A stretch of 17,727 nt of DNA from JBALVT01 sp045110675 (GCA_045110675.1 JBGCGJ010000038.1:1-17727), one strand, 5' to 3'. Shown: positions 1 through 8,071, counted from the stretch's first letter. Translations and numbers: made by a program. Notes: generated by a model from the sequence alone, not told the origin.

Positions 1-97
1 CGAATGCAGGGCGCGCAATAGCCGCAACGCTCGCCGTGCAACATAGGTCTATGGCACGATCGGTAAGATTCGCAGATTCTGCATGAACTGCCAAGAC
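1..97 (-). pseudogene. Severed C-terminal (TPR-like) part of the cyclase/ATPase gene
   Basis: Reading on in the same frame past the TAG at 98-100 gives 32 codons without a stop to the window edge, including HAESANLTDRAIDL and ASVAAIARPAF. This resembles the alanine-rich helical-repeat linker that follows the ATPase module in full-length SAM/cyclase/AAA proteins. The simplest reading is that one nonsense codon split an originally longer gene; the family pattern would allow GAG or CAG at that position. Only 97 bases are visible, so the state of the rest is unknown. Confidence 0.6.
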
Positions 98-2122
98 CTA
101 AGCTGCAATGTTGGAATGTGCCTCCAGCGACGTTAATATACGCGTATGTATGGCTCGTCGCTTTTCCTTGAGCAAACTTTCGTACGCTGCATCACGAACC
201 AGTGCGTGTTTAAATTGATAAGTCGCCTCAGGTGGCAGACCGCGTCGATAGATAAGCTCGGCTTCAATCAACCCATCAAGCGCTAACCCTAATTCGGATT
301 CTGGTAACAGAGCTACTTTTTCAAGTAGTACATGACCAAATTCCCGCCCAATACACGAAGCCATTTGTGCCACTTCCTTGATAGGTTGCAGCCGGTCTAA
401 TCGTGCCATCAAGCTGTCGTGCAGTGTGGTGGGAATTGCTATGGTGCTCAGTGGACCATCCAGAACATAGTGACCGCCTTCTTCTTTCAGTGCACCGGAT
501 TCAAGAATCGTTTTGGTTAGCTCCTCCACAAACAACGGTACGCCATCCGTGCGTTGGCTTATGATTTCCACGATCTCACTTGGCAATGATTTGCCACCGG
601 TGAGTTTGGACGTTATGGCTGCTATCTGTTCACGGCCCAATCGGTTTAACGCAAAACGCGTCACAATGGGATGACCGCCAAAACGGTATTCGAAGTTTGG
701 ACGAGCGGTTGCCAGAATCATAATGCGCTTGTCTGTTATTGCATCGAGTAATGTTTCCAACAGCTCAAGCGATGTGGGGTCAATCCAATGCAAGTCCTCA
801 TAGATTAATAGCACCGGTTTCTTTGCCGCTTGCTCAACCAATAGCCGGACAAACATTTCTATTGTCTGGGCGCGTTGTTGTGCCGGGTTTAACTCAACTT
901 TGCCGTAGCGGGTGTCGCCATCCAACCCCAACATGGAGGCCATGAGTTTAAGGCCTTTAGAATCATTACCCAGTAGAACCTCAAGTTTGTCCAACTTGGT
1001 ATCCGAGTTGTCCAAAGGGGCGAACCTTGCGGCAAACGAAATTTGCTGTATGACGGGATAGAACGCACTGTCAGCATGATAAGGCGAACATTGATACGTC
1101 ATGCGAAAATGATCATCTTGCGACACATTATCGATGGCAGCCTGCGCAGTACGCGATTTACCGATTCCTGCCTCACCACTGACAATAATCATCCGGCCTA
1201 CGCCGGACTTAGCTTTAGACCAGTATTCGCTGAGCAGGCCGAGTTCCTGTTCGCGGCCGACAATCGGTGTGAGTGCTCCGCTTCGACGGGCGGCGAAACG
1301 ACTTTCATTAGTGTTCTCACCAGCAACAACGAATGCATCCACTGGCTCCGAAATTCCTTTAAGACTATGTGCACCTATCGGCCTTAATTCAAAAATATCA
1401 CCGAGCAGGTTTTGTGTTGTCCGTGGCAATACCAATTGGCCAGGTTGCGCCAGCCCCTGCAGGCGGGCGGCAAGATTCGGGGTCTCCCCCACGACAGCAG
1501 CTTCCTGAGCAGCACCACTACCGATCATGTCGCCTACAACCACGACACCCGTTGCGATACCCACGCGGGTTGATAGCGCTGTGCCATTCGGTTCAGAGGT
1601 TTGTCTTATCGCATCAATCATGGCAAGTCCTGCTCGCACAGCGCGCTCAGCATCATCTTCATTGGCCCGAGGCCACCCGAAATAACAGAGCACACCATCG
1701 CCCATAAACTTTGCGACAAACCCTTCAAAGCGAGAGACGATTCCAGCAACTGTATTCTGGTAGCCCGTGATGACATCGCGCATGTCTTCAGGATCCATCC
1801 TGGTGGCCATTTCTGTAGAGCCCACCAGATCGACAAACATGACGGTCATGTGCCGTCGTTCAGCATCAGACTGTGCTAACGGCGTTGATACGTCTGGAGA
1901 AGCCACACTTGTCGTCGCCTCAACATCAGATGACGGGAAGTCTTTGCCAAGTCGCAGTATTGCTCCCCACACTCTTCGGCGCGGACCCAGTGGAAGACCC
2001 AACTCTTTTAGGTCTTCCTCCAGTAGATCTGGCAGGGTTTCATAGTTGATCTCCGCCTGTACGAAGGCGGGAATATATTTTTCCAAGCCTAGTTCGGCAA
2101 GCCAACTGTTGATATCTGACAA
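98..2122 (-). CDS. SAM domain / class III nucleotide cyclase / AAA-ATPase regulator, C-terminus cut by an in-frame stop
   Basis: Multidomain signalling protein that would make cAMP or cGMP in the cytoplasm and couple it to an ATPase module. Visible in order: SAM domain (about 1-60), class III cyclase domain (about 90-265) with metal aspartates in FVDLVGST (D98) and FMGDGV (D142) and the transition-state pair N216/R220 in GETPNLAAR, then an ATPase with Walker A GEAGIGKS (316-323) and Walker B LLIYEDLHW (438-446). Family members usually run to about 1000 or more residues with C-terminal TPR-like repeats; this one ends at 674 with TAG (98-100). The start is TTG at 2122: the frame has a stop six codons upstream, no ATG precedes the cyclase domain, and an AGGA lies about 6 bases before the TTG. 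The catalytic residues look intact, so the shortened protein could still cyclise nucleotide, but the helical repeat sensor is missing. Confidence 0.88.
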   Translation of the reverse strand: MSDINSWLAELGLEKYIPAFVQAEINYETLPDLLEEDLKELGLPLGPRRRVWGAILRLGKDFPSSDVEATTSVASPDVSTPLAQSDAERRHMTVMFVDLVGSTEMATRMDPEDMRDVITGYQNTVAGIVSRFEGFVAKFMGDGVLCYFGWPRANEDDAERAVRAGLAMIDAIRQTSEPNGTALSTRVGIATGVVVVGDMIGSGAAQEAAVVGETPNLAARLQGLAQPGQLVLPRTTQNLLGDIFELRPIGAHSLKGISEPVDAFVVAGENTNESRFAARRSGALTPIVGREQELGLLSEYWSKAKSGVGRMIIVSGEAGIGKSRTAQAAIDNVSQDDHFRMTYQCSPYHADSAFYPVIQQISFAARFAPLDNSDTKLDKLEVLLGNDSKGLKLMASMLGLDGDTRYGKVELNPAQQRAQTIEMFVRLLVEQAAKKPVLLIYEDLHWIDPTSLELLETLLDAITDKRIMILATARPNFEYRFGGHPIVTRFALNRLGREQIAAITSKLTGGKSLPSEIVEIISQRTDGVPLFVEELTKTILESGALKEEGGHYVLDGPLSTIAIPTTLHDSLMARLDRLQPIKEVAQMASCIGREFGHVLLEKVALLPESELGLALDGLIEAELIYRRGLPPEATYQFKHALVRDAAYESLLKEKRRAIHTRILTSLEAHSNIAA

Positions 2123-2546
2123 TGTACTTCCTGAGGTCTACAGAGAAAACGATTGTATAAATTGCATTTTCTAATAAATCTTAGCCTAAGCAGCCACGGG
2201 AAAGAAGTGAATTTACGCCGAGGCGCGTATTCGCGAGTAATTCTGCCTCTTGAATCTTTACGTAATCAACCAAAACTGTCTAGCTCGAATGCTTGATCGC
2301 GGCTTTACACTAATCTCCAATAAGCCAGACCGGATAATACGACGCTTGCATTACCAGCCCATTAACAGTTGTTGCCTAGACCGCTAGGTACAAGTCCGCT
2401 CCTTAAACAATTCAGCAAGATGTGTTAACGTCATTAGCATATTTACGCGAATCGGAGCTGCACCTCGCAAGGGGAGCTTCTTTGGCATATAGATCAAAAT
2501 CAGACACGCATCGTAATGCGCTCCCTACTAACTAAAGGAATTTCCA
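2123..2546. other. Divergent intergenic region without a gene
   Basis: This 424-base spacer lies between the divergent cyclase gene and the GFA-family gene, so it must hold both promoters; I see no convincing -35/-10 pair on either strand. A short perfect palindrome, CCTAG-ACCG-CTAGG, sits at 2375-2388 and could be a small operator. The GFA-family gene has an AAAGGA ribosome-binding site at 2534-2539. No tRNA, repeat array or terminator was recognised. Confidence 0.5.
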
Positions 2547-2963
2547 ATGTCCGAGAAAAAAGGTGGCTGCCTTTGCGGAAAAATACGCTACACACTCAGT
2601 GATGATCCCGCCATGGTGGCTGCTTGCCACTGCAAGAACTGTCAGAAACAAACCGGAACTGCCTATTCAGTACTCCTGGGGATGGCCGCCACGTCTGTTT
2701 CCATTGACCAGGGTGAACTGAAAACCTATGAAGACACCGGCACGTCTGGTATGCCTGTCGAACGCAAATTCTGTGGTGACTGTGGCTCACCCGTCCTCAG
2801 CAAAGCCAAAGCGATCGACGGACTCCTATTTATCAAAGGAGGAACGCTTGACGATACTTCAGGACTCACTGTTGGTGCAGAAATCTGGTGCGATTCAAGA
2901 GCAGACTGGTCTACTTTAGGCGAAGACGTCGCTAAAATGCCGGGCAATCCGCCCGCAGGCTGA
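2547..2963 (+). CDS. GFA-family zinc protein (glutathione-dependent formaldehyde-activating enzyme-like)
   Basis: Small cytoplasmic protein (138 aa) of the Gfa/CENP-V fold, whose founding member speeds S-hydroxymethylglutathione formation; most bacterial members have no proven substrate. The cysteine pattern is complete: C8-x-C10, C27-x-C29-x-x-C32 (CHCKNC) and C76-x-x-C79 (CGDCGS), which in the family hold two zinc ions. Length fits the family. ATG follows AAAGGA with 7 bases between. It reads toward the oxidoreductase gene 104 bases downstream, but I see no evidence that they share a pathway. Formaldehyde specificity should not be assumed from the family name. Confidence 0.88.
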   Translation: MSEKKGGCLCGKIRYTLSDDPAMVAACHCKNCQKQTGTAYSVLLGMAATSVSIDQGELKTYEDTGTSGMPVERKFCGDCGSPVLSKAKAIDGLLFIKGGTLDDTSGLTVGAEIWCDSRADWSTLGEDVAKMPGNPPAG

Positions 2964-3067
2964 CTCCACTGTTTAACACCGGTTATTATGGGACGCCCCA
3001 CGCGCTGTAGATTGAAATCTATAGAAAGAAGCGAATACACAATAGTATCCGGGTAGAGGAAATTAAC

Positions 3068-4123
3068 GTGACCGGTAAAACTGATGTTCCGCCAGTTGGC
3101 GTTGCACTAATTGGCGCGGGCATGATCGCACCTACCCATGTGGCTGCGTTATCCTCCATACAAGCTCGGGCGCAACTTCACACAATTTTGTCACGTCGAC
3201 CCGAACGCGCTGAGTATTTAATCGAAAAGTACGCCGGGCCACGACCTTCGCTTACCAGCGAATTATCATCCGTCACCGACAAACCTGATATACAGATCGC
3301 AATCGTAGCAACACCACCAAGCATAAGAATTGAGCTAATCGAGGCGTTAGCCAAAGCGGGAAAACATATCCTGCTGGAAAAACCCGTAGCTCGTACCGTG
3401 GCTGAAGCAGAACACGTTGTAAACATATGCGAAAGTGCTGGTGTTGCACTCGGGGTGTTATTTCAACATCGCATGCGCCCCTCATCAAAGGCTGCAGCAA
3501 AACTAATCAACGGCGGCGAGCTTGGCAAGCCTGGCCTGGTTGAAATCGCGGCACCACTTTGGCGAGAGCAATCCTACTACGACGAGCTACAGCGCGGCAC
3601 TTATGTTCGCGATGGCGGTGGCGTGCTGATCACCCAGGCAATACACACTATCGACCTTGCTCTGAGCCTTACCGGCCCGGTAACTCGCGTACAAGCCATG
3701 ACAGCTACAACACCACTTCACAAAATGGAAGCCGAAGACTTTGCGGTTGCCGGGCTGCATTTCGCCTCAGGCGCTTTCGGATCGTTGGTAGCAAGCACTG
3801 CGACCTTCCCACATGGACGAGAGACGATCAAACTGCATTATGAACGCGGCTCTTTACACCTGAGCAGTGATAACCTGGATGTCTTCTGGCGCGATGGTCG
3901 TTGTGAGCAGATGATGCCCAATGCAATTGGCGCAGGCGAAGATGGTCCAATCATTAACAAACACGAATGGCATCAAGCCGTAATAGAAGATTTTATAGAT
4001 GCGATGCAGCAAGATCGTGCGCCGATGGTAACAGGACGCGAAGCGCTTGCCTCACAGCAGTTGATCCAGTCAATTGAGATATCATCTAAAACAGGAGCGC
4101 CTGTTACCAATCCGATTAGTTAA
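3068..4123 (+). CDS. Gfo/Idh/MocA-family NAD(P)-dependent oxidoreductase
   Basis: Predicted soluble dehydrogenase (351 aa) acting on a sugar, inositol or related polyol; substrate unknown. The N-terminal Rossmann fold has the nucleotide loop GAGMIA at 16-21. The family EKP motif is at 104-106 (LLEKPVA), with the catalytic lysine K105 that bridges cofactor and substrate. The C-terminal half holds GGGVLITQAIHTIDLAL with H193 and D196, the H-x-x-D signature near the active site. The start is GTG at 3068, supported by AGAGGA 7 bases upstream; no better ATG precedes the Rossmann fold. It is separated by about 200 bases from the next gene and looks monocistronic or loosely joined to the GFA-family gene. 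Confidence 0.92.
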   Translation: MTGKTDVPPVGVALIGAGMIAPTHVAALSSIQARAQLHTILSRRPERAEYLIEKYAGPRPSLTSELSSVTDKPDIQIAIVATPPSIRIELIEALAKAGKHILLEKPVARTVAEAEHVVNICESAGVALGVLFQHRMRPSSKAAAKLINGGELGKPGLVEIAAPLWREQSYYDELQRGTYVRDGGGVLITQAIHTIDLALSLTGPVTRVQAMTATTPLHKMEAEDFAVAGLHFASGAFGSLVASTATFPHGRETIKLHYERGSLHLSSDNLDVFWRDGRCEQMMPNAIGAGEDGPIINKHEWHQAVIEDFIDAMQQDRAPMVTGREALASQQLIQSIEISSKTGAPVTNPIS

Positions 4124-4302
4124 CGTTGTTACTGAAATTCCATGCAGGTATTTGCAATTACATAATAAGCACGCTTAGACTCTCTACAGTAAAAGACGTA
4201 TAAGTCCCTGACATGCGTTTGTGAAGCTGCATTAATATATCAATCGCTTGTGGATGCCGCTAGTCTGGCCTCAGAGCAATTATGATGTGTAAGGAAATAC
4301 CA

Positions 4303-4323
4303 CACACTGGAGTGTGATTTTTT
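4303..4323 (+). promoter_or_regulatory. Short hairpin plus T-run at the start of the small secreted-protein gene
   Basis: CACAC (4303-4307) pairs with GTGTG (4312-4316) around a TGGA loop, followed by A and six Ts (4318-4323). This has the form of a weak intrinsic terminator. The loop and first 3' stem base also contain the only Shine-Dalgarno-like stretch (GGAG, 4309-4312) near the next gene, so it could instead be a leader hairpin. Five base pairs is weak for termination. Confidence 0.35.
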
Positions 4324-4336
4324 GGTGCTCTTAAAC

Positions 4337-4708
4337 ATGAAACAATTACTAACGATAGTCCTGCTTACCTTCTCGTTCAATGTACTGGCAGAGTGGACTG
4401 AATTCTCGACCAAGTCGAACGGTGACGTATTTTATTTTGACAACGCGCGAGTTGAAAAGAATGGCGACGAAATTAGCGTTTGGACCAGGGTTAGGTACAA
4501 GACATCGGTTATGGCCGCGTCGAGCTTCCAGAGCCTGCTAAAGCTAGACTGTTCTGAGAATTCTGAAACGATAGTACAAAGTACCTTTTTCACGGATAAG
4601 CACTGGTCTAATCCCGCAATGGCGACCAATACTAACGTGAAACCGAAAACCTATGTAAAGGAAAATTCAGCTACAGCGCAGCTTATTCGCATCCTGTGTA
4701 AGGAATAA
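4337..4708 (+). CDS. Small exported protein, surface-adhesin E-like (tentative)
   Basis: Predicted periplasmic or surface protein (123 aa from ATG 4337). It starts with a clean signal peptide, MKQLLTIVLLTFSFNVLA, with probable cleavage before EWTEF. The mature part is a beta-rich pattern with W-T-E-F near the N-terminus, ISVWTRVRY in the middle and paired cysteines (one in KLDCSE, one in RILCKE) that could form a disulphide. This layout recalls the small surface-adhesin protein E family, but I am recalling a pattern and not a match. TTG 4322 and GTG 4325 lie in frame upstream and are better placed for the GGAG at 4309-4312, adding four or five residues; I prefer ATG because it gives a typical signal-peptide n-region. 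A strong terminator follows. Confidence 0.72.
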   Translation: MKQLLTIVLLTFSFNVLAEWTEFSTKSNGDVFYFDNARVEKNGDEISVWTRVRYKTSVMAASSFQSLLKLDCSENSETIVQSTFFTDKHWSNPAMATNTNVKPKTYVKENSATAQLIRILCKE

Positions 4709-4732
4709 ATCAAGTACACCAATAAAAGAAAA

Positions 4733-4764
4733 CTCGCGCTACTTTCATAGCGCGAGCAATTTTT
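4733..4764. terminator. Bidirectional rho-independent terminator
   Basis: CTCGCGCTA (4733-4741) pairs perfectly with TAGCGCGAG (4748-4756) around a CTTTCA loop. On the plus strand CAA and TTTTT (4760-4764) follow; on the minus strand the stem is followed by the complement of an A-rich run (4722-4732). It sits between two convergent genes, the small secreted protein and the sugar dehydrogenase, and can serve both. Confidence 0.9.
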
Positions 4765-4797
4765 GTACATCGAATACTTATTCTTTTTATTACGACC

Positions 4798-6117
4798 TTA
4801 GTACTGAGGGGTCGCGCTAATCTTGTATATTATTCCGTCATCTACGGTGGCATACAAGGCATTGTCCGGCCCCATTACCAAGCCGCGATATCGTGTCGTG
4901 ATTGCGGTTGGCATTATGATTGCGCCCTTAATGGATTGTCCATCATCAGCAAGATCGTAAACATCAATACGCGATCCAGGTGGAGTGTTTCCGAAACCAA
5001 TCCCCATGATGCCTACACTTAAACGTCCTTCATAGATACCCCAATTCTCGCCTGTCAGGAATGCAGCAGAGCTGGTACCTTGAGAGAAACCATGGTTATT
5101 CCAGGAAGGTGGCATCAGATCTTCAAAGCGAGTATCGCTCATAGGAGTATAAGCAGCTCGAATTGCAGGATCCATGGCATCCAGTTGATTGGGCTCATAA
5201 CCGCAGTACTCGTCGGGGCACTCGCCTCTTCCACCTGTTAATTGCGCAGGATCCCAGCCGGCATTACCACCATTGACCAATGCAGTAATTTCATCGCTAT
5301 GCCATGGTCCGTGCTCTGCGGTAAATGCTCTGCCATCACTCGGACGAAAATCTATACCTTGTACGTTTCTATGCCCGTACGTGTAGATTCGCTTGTCAAA
5401 ACCTTCAGGCGGATTGTTATCAGGGTGAGCGTTGCCGTCGCCATCTATTCGTAATATTTTACCGCAAAGCAATTGACCATCCTGCGGACAAATTCCTCTG
5501 TGACGATCACCACCCGTTACCCAGAGGTATCCGTCTGGCCCTATACGCAACCTGCCGCCATTGTGAGCACCGGGCCCACCGAATGGTTGATCCGACTCGA
5601 ACGGCTTATATTGAATATCTGTGACAATATCAGTGCGATCAGAAACGCTCTTAAGATCATCACTGACCTTAAATTTCATTACAATATTCCCATCACACTT
5701 TTCAAAGTTGGTTTTACAGCCATCGCCGTAATATTTAGTGGATGAAGAATAAAGATAGATCGTGCGATTCTCGTCGAAGTTCGAGTCTGCAACTACACCC
5801 AACACACCAGCTTGACCGTCACAGAAAAGATCATCTCCTGAATCAGAGTAGCCGCTGGTATCTTTGGCGCCATAGAGTGCATGTACATCGCCAGAACTCT
5901 CTCGTACTGAAAGACCTTTACACTTTTCAGTATAGAACATGGTTCCATCAGCCAAGAAAGCCATATCCCATGGATTTTCAAGGCCCGTCATAAACTCTGT
6001 CGTTTCAATGAATGGGACATTCATTCCCTTCCCATGACCATCGGCATGGGCATTAGGGACCAGTCCGATCAATACGAGAGCGGACGCAAAGATCATGGTT
6101 TTACGATATTTTTTCAT
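4798..6117 (-). CDS. Periplasmic PQQ-type sugar dehydrogenase (glucose/sorbosone dehydrogenase family)
   Basis: Predicted exported six-bladed beta-propeller oxidoreductase of the soluble glucose/sorbosone dehydrogenase family, which oxidises sugars or other alcohols with pyrroloquinoline quinone. From ATG 6117 it is 439 aa with a signal peptide ending PNAHA before DGHGK. Family landmarks: LENPWDMAFLADG (45-58), AHNGGRL (184-190, H185 matches the catalytic histidine of soluble glucose dehydrogenase), GHRNVQG (248-254) and AEHGPWHSDE (267-276). Several extra cysteines suggest disulphides. The longer frame from TTG 6141 is rejected because a very strong GGAGGAG lies inside it, 6 bases before ATG 6117. 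It lies 33 bases downstream of a cytochrome c gene, its likely electron acceptor. No PQQ synthesis genes are in the window, so the cofactor is inferred from family. Confidence 0.88.
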   Translation of the reverse strand: MKKYRKTMIFASALVLIGLVPNAHADGHGKGMNVPFIETTEFMTGLENPWDMAFLADGTMFYTEKCKGLSVRESSGDVHALYGAKDTSGYSDSGDDLFCDGQAGVLGVVADSNFDENRTIYLYSSSTKYYGDGCKTNFEKCDGNIVMKFKVSDDLKSVSDRTDIVTDIQYKPFESDQPFGGPGAHNGGRLRIGPDGYLWVTGGDRHRGICPQDGQLLCGKILRIDGDGNAHPDNNPPEGFDKRIYTYGHRNVQGIDFRPSDGRAFTAEHGPWHSDEITALVNGGNAGWDPAQLTGGRGECPDEYCGYEPNQLDAMDPAIRAAYTPMSDTRFEDLMPPSWNNHGFSQGTSSAAFLTGENWGIYEGRLSVGIMGIGFGNTPPGSRIDVYDLADDGQSIKGAIIMPTAITTRYRGLVMGPDNALYATVDDGIIYKISATPQY

Positions 6118-6150
6118 TTTTTCTCCTCCAAGGGTGATCAATCTATTACT

Positions 6151-6522
6151 TCAAGGTGTTGCTTCCTTTAAATATGCCGCCAAATTTATAATTTCTTCAT
6201 CTGTCAATGGCTTGGCCATCATGATCATCAACGACGAATTGGGCCCAATCTTTATTCCATCTCTGTAAGTTTCTAATTTAGATTTCGTATACGAAATCTC
6301 CTTACCAGAAATTTTCGGATAACTGGCCACCCCTTTACCTGCAGCCCCATGACAGTTGTTGCAGCTCTGGTTGTATCTCTCTTCTCCTGCCTCGATATTT
6401 CCGGTTATCACGTCGTCTCCTGTCGACACATCTTCTTCAGCCAGTTTCTCACTACTGACTGCATTACCGAAATAGCCAAGAAGAAGTACGAAAAACAAAA
6501 CTCTAGGTGATTTAGCTATCAT
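6151..6522 (-). CDS. Exported mono-haem class I cytochrome c
   Basis: Small electron carrier of the cell envelope (123 aa). Signal segment at 1-23 (FFVLLLGYFG core), then a linker, then one haem c domain with the CNNCH attachment motif (C54, C57, H58). The distal methionine ligand is probably among M99-M102 (SLMIMMAKPLTDEE), and the C-terminal helix EEIINLAAYLKE is typical of the fold. It is the first gene of a two-gene minus-strand unit with the PQQ-type dehydrogenase, and should take electrons from it to the respiratory chain. ATG at 6522 has only a weak AGG about 11 bases upstream, in contrast to the strong site of the downstream gene, suggesting more dehydrogenase than cytochrome per transcript. 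Confidence 0.9.
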   Translation of the reverse strand: MIAKSPRVLFFVLLLGYFGNAVSSEKLAEEDVSTGDDVITGNIEAGEERYNQSCNNCHGAAGKGVASYPKISGKEISYTKSKLETYRDGIKIGPNSSLMIMMAKPLTDEEIINLAAYLKEATP

Positions 6523-7063
6523 AATTTTTAGGCCTAGCTGTCAATGTCCAAAATGTTAAAGGAATCCACAGTCTATATCAGCTAGAAACAATTTCAAAGA
6601 ATTTCGTTGTGTACTAGCAAACCCGATGTATGCAGTGTTGATGCGTGGATTTACATTACCTACGTCTCTAACCTCACGGAACATTGCATAGACGTTAACA
6701 ATAACTATGCGTTTGACTACGATGTATGTTCACCAGCACAGCATATTATTTTGACACTGCCTACCGATAGCCTGTCCAACAATTGAGTACATCTTGTACG
6801 TTTCGTTTTAAGACGCAACAGCGTTCTGCATTACGCTTGACATATGTATGTTAGGCACCCTTAGCTTGCATCACGGATTCACACCAAATTACCGCATGAT
6901 TTTCTTTGAAAAAAAACGCACTGCGAAAACGGAAATTGGCCTTAACATTAAACATAAATGCTACGAGATGATGCTGACGATACGCGTCGATCTCGCATCT
7001 TCAATGTCCGCTTTGGAGAAGTGAAAACGATTTGTAAACACCATGATCAACACTCACATTTAG
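6523..7063. other. AT-rich intergenic region without a gene
   Basis: About 540 bases with no open frame of interest. It must carry the promoter of the cytochrome/dehydrogenase unit; on the minus strand TTGAAA and TATAGA occur about 60-80 bases before the cytochrome start but with only 14 bases between, so I do not call it. A weak attC-like pair of core sites (6774-6780 and 6850-6856) was considered and rejected. The codon content and low G+C suggest accessory or decayed DNA. Confidence 0.5.
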
Positions 7064-7534
7064 TCAAGCGCAACGACTGAAGAACTTGGTTTCAGTTTCA
7101 CTCCAGAATACAGAATGAAATTTGCTTTTTGTCTCCAAAAATTTCCAGTTCAGGTCTGAGTTATTTGCAATTGTGTATGAACGTTCCACATCAACTATAT
7201 CAGGCAGGTGTTCTCCGATTCTTTTCGCCTTCGTAAAAACATTTCCGAGCTCAACGTTGGAGCAATCTTCTATAGTGAGCTGCTCCAAAACCAATTTATT
7301 TTTAATATGAGCGCGTATTTCTTCAACCAAAAACGAATGAACTATGAATTCTTCGAGTGATTCGAAATCAGTTTTTGATCCTGTTCTTACGCCGTAATAT
7401 TTATCCTTACGCTTGAAAAACAATATATGTGTATCAGTGTCATCACTAATTGAAAACGATGGCTTAGCATTCAAGCTATGAAACGAATCAATATGTTTCG
7501 CCACATTTTCGTCACTCAAATTTATATTGCTCAT
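7064..7534 (-). CDS. Protein of unknown function (156 aa)
   Basis: I do not recognise this protein. It is soluble by appearance: no signal peptide, no membrane segment, many charged residues. It has an N-terminal ISDDTDTHILFFKRK-KYYGVR stretch that looks like a beta-hairpin region, then an acidic helical stretch FESLEEFIVHSFLVEEIRAHI, and a C-terminal segment WKFLETKSKFHSVFW. The gene is credible because ATG 7534 is preceded by a full AAGGAG with 7 bases between, and the frame is open through AT-rich DNA. Its neighbours are an empty spacer downstream and a transposase remnant upstream, so it looks like an orphan accessory gene. A role as an immunity or defence-island protein is possible but unsupported. 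Confidence 0.6.
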   Translation of the reverse strand: MSNINLSDENVAKHIDSFHSLNAKPSFSISDDTDTHILFFKRKDKYYGVRTGSKTDFESLEEFIVHSFLVEEIRAHIKNKLVLEQLTIEDCSNVELGNVFTKAKRIGEHLPDIVDVERSYTIANNSDLNWKFLETKSKFHSVFWSETETKFFSRCA

Positions 7535-7619
7535 CTAAATCTCCTTAGCTTGCATAGATCAATATTTGTATCTAGCGTTTCGCTTGCAACGTTTTAACTG
7601 AAACTATCAGGCACAACGA

Positions 7620-7847
7620 TTGAGTTTGATACCTTGTCAAATCCACAGTGACTGTCGAAGTTGCTGTCCTGTAGGTGGTAGAAAAAACTACAGTACTACT
7701 CGTCAACTTACCAGACAAAATGAAAGTAAGCTGGAGCTTGGCGACTTGAATCGATTGTTGGAAAAAACTCAACAACAAGTGCCACCAAAGAATGCATTGG
7801 GCGAATTCTCAAGAGCCCTATCAATAAGACTGCCCAAGCAAGACTAA
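7620..7847 (+). pseudogene. Probable IS66-family transposase fragment (decayed)
   Basis: A short plus-strand frame whose middle reads LEKTQQQVPPKNALG, preceded by a charged RQNESKLELGDLNRL. From memory, IS66-family TnpC proteins carry LEKTLPQVPPKSALG in the same position, preceded by a similar RQ-x-x-S segment, just before the DNN-x-x-E catalytic region. That region is absent: after ALG the frame drifts and ends in TAA (7845-7847). Reading through the TAA gives 39 more codons (7848-7964) that do not look like IS66. No credible start or ribosome-binding site exists and no terminal repeats were found, so this is a relic, not an active element. Confidence 0.45.
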
Positions 7848-8005
7848 GCCTTGCGACTACGCCTCGCTCAAGCCCTGGGAAATGCCGTAGGCACCCGACT
7901 GGTAAACAACCCTGACTCTAACGAAACATCGCGCGTCGCCGGTATCGGCTCGGGTCTGGCGTTCTGAACGAGGCTGGTTTAACGGTAGCACCTTTAAAAA
8001 ATATG
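7848..8005. other. Non-coding upstream region of the transporter operon
   Basis: Between the transposase relic and the first promoter element there is no supported gene. One frame continuing from the relic stays open to a TGA at 7965-7967 and contains QALGNAVGTRLVNN, a glycine-spaced hydrophobic segment, but has no start signal. I treat it as decayed DNA. Confidence 0.4.
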
Positions 8006-8034
8006 TTGACTAATCCAGCATTAGCTTTGATTAT
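8006..8034 (+). promoter_or_regulatory. Candidate sigma-70-type promoter of the ABC importer operon
   Basis: TTGACT (8006-8011) is five of six matches to the -35 consensus and is followed after 17 bases by GATTAT (8029-8034), four of six to -10. It would start transcription near 8041, giving a leader of about 100 bases before the binding-protein gene. No other pair in the upstream DNA is as good. Confidence 0.5.
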
Positions 8035-8071
8035 ATGTGAAACGGCGTTTTGCCTACCGAAACGATATTTA

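Noticed and set aside
3008..3021. Inverted repeat TAGATT-GA-AATCTA between the GFA-family and oxidoreductase genes as a terminator.
   Set aside because: Short AT-rich stem, no T-run after it; more likely chance.
6774..6856. Possible integron attC site: GTCCAAC and GTTAGGC 83 bases apart, matching the RYYYAAC / GTTRRRY core consensus.
   Set aside because: The inner L-box pairing is poor, the spacer is asymmetric, and no second site or cassette array was found around the neighbouring gene; such degenerate cores occur by chance.
6859..7555. 13-base direct repeat CCTTAGCTTGCAT at 6859-6871 and 7543-7555 flanking the orphan gene, like an att or target duplication.
   Set aside because: A match of 13 bases is expected about by chance in a window of this size, and no integrase or element ends accompany it.
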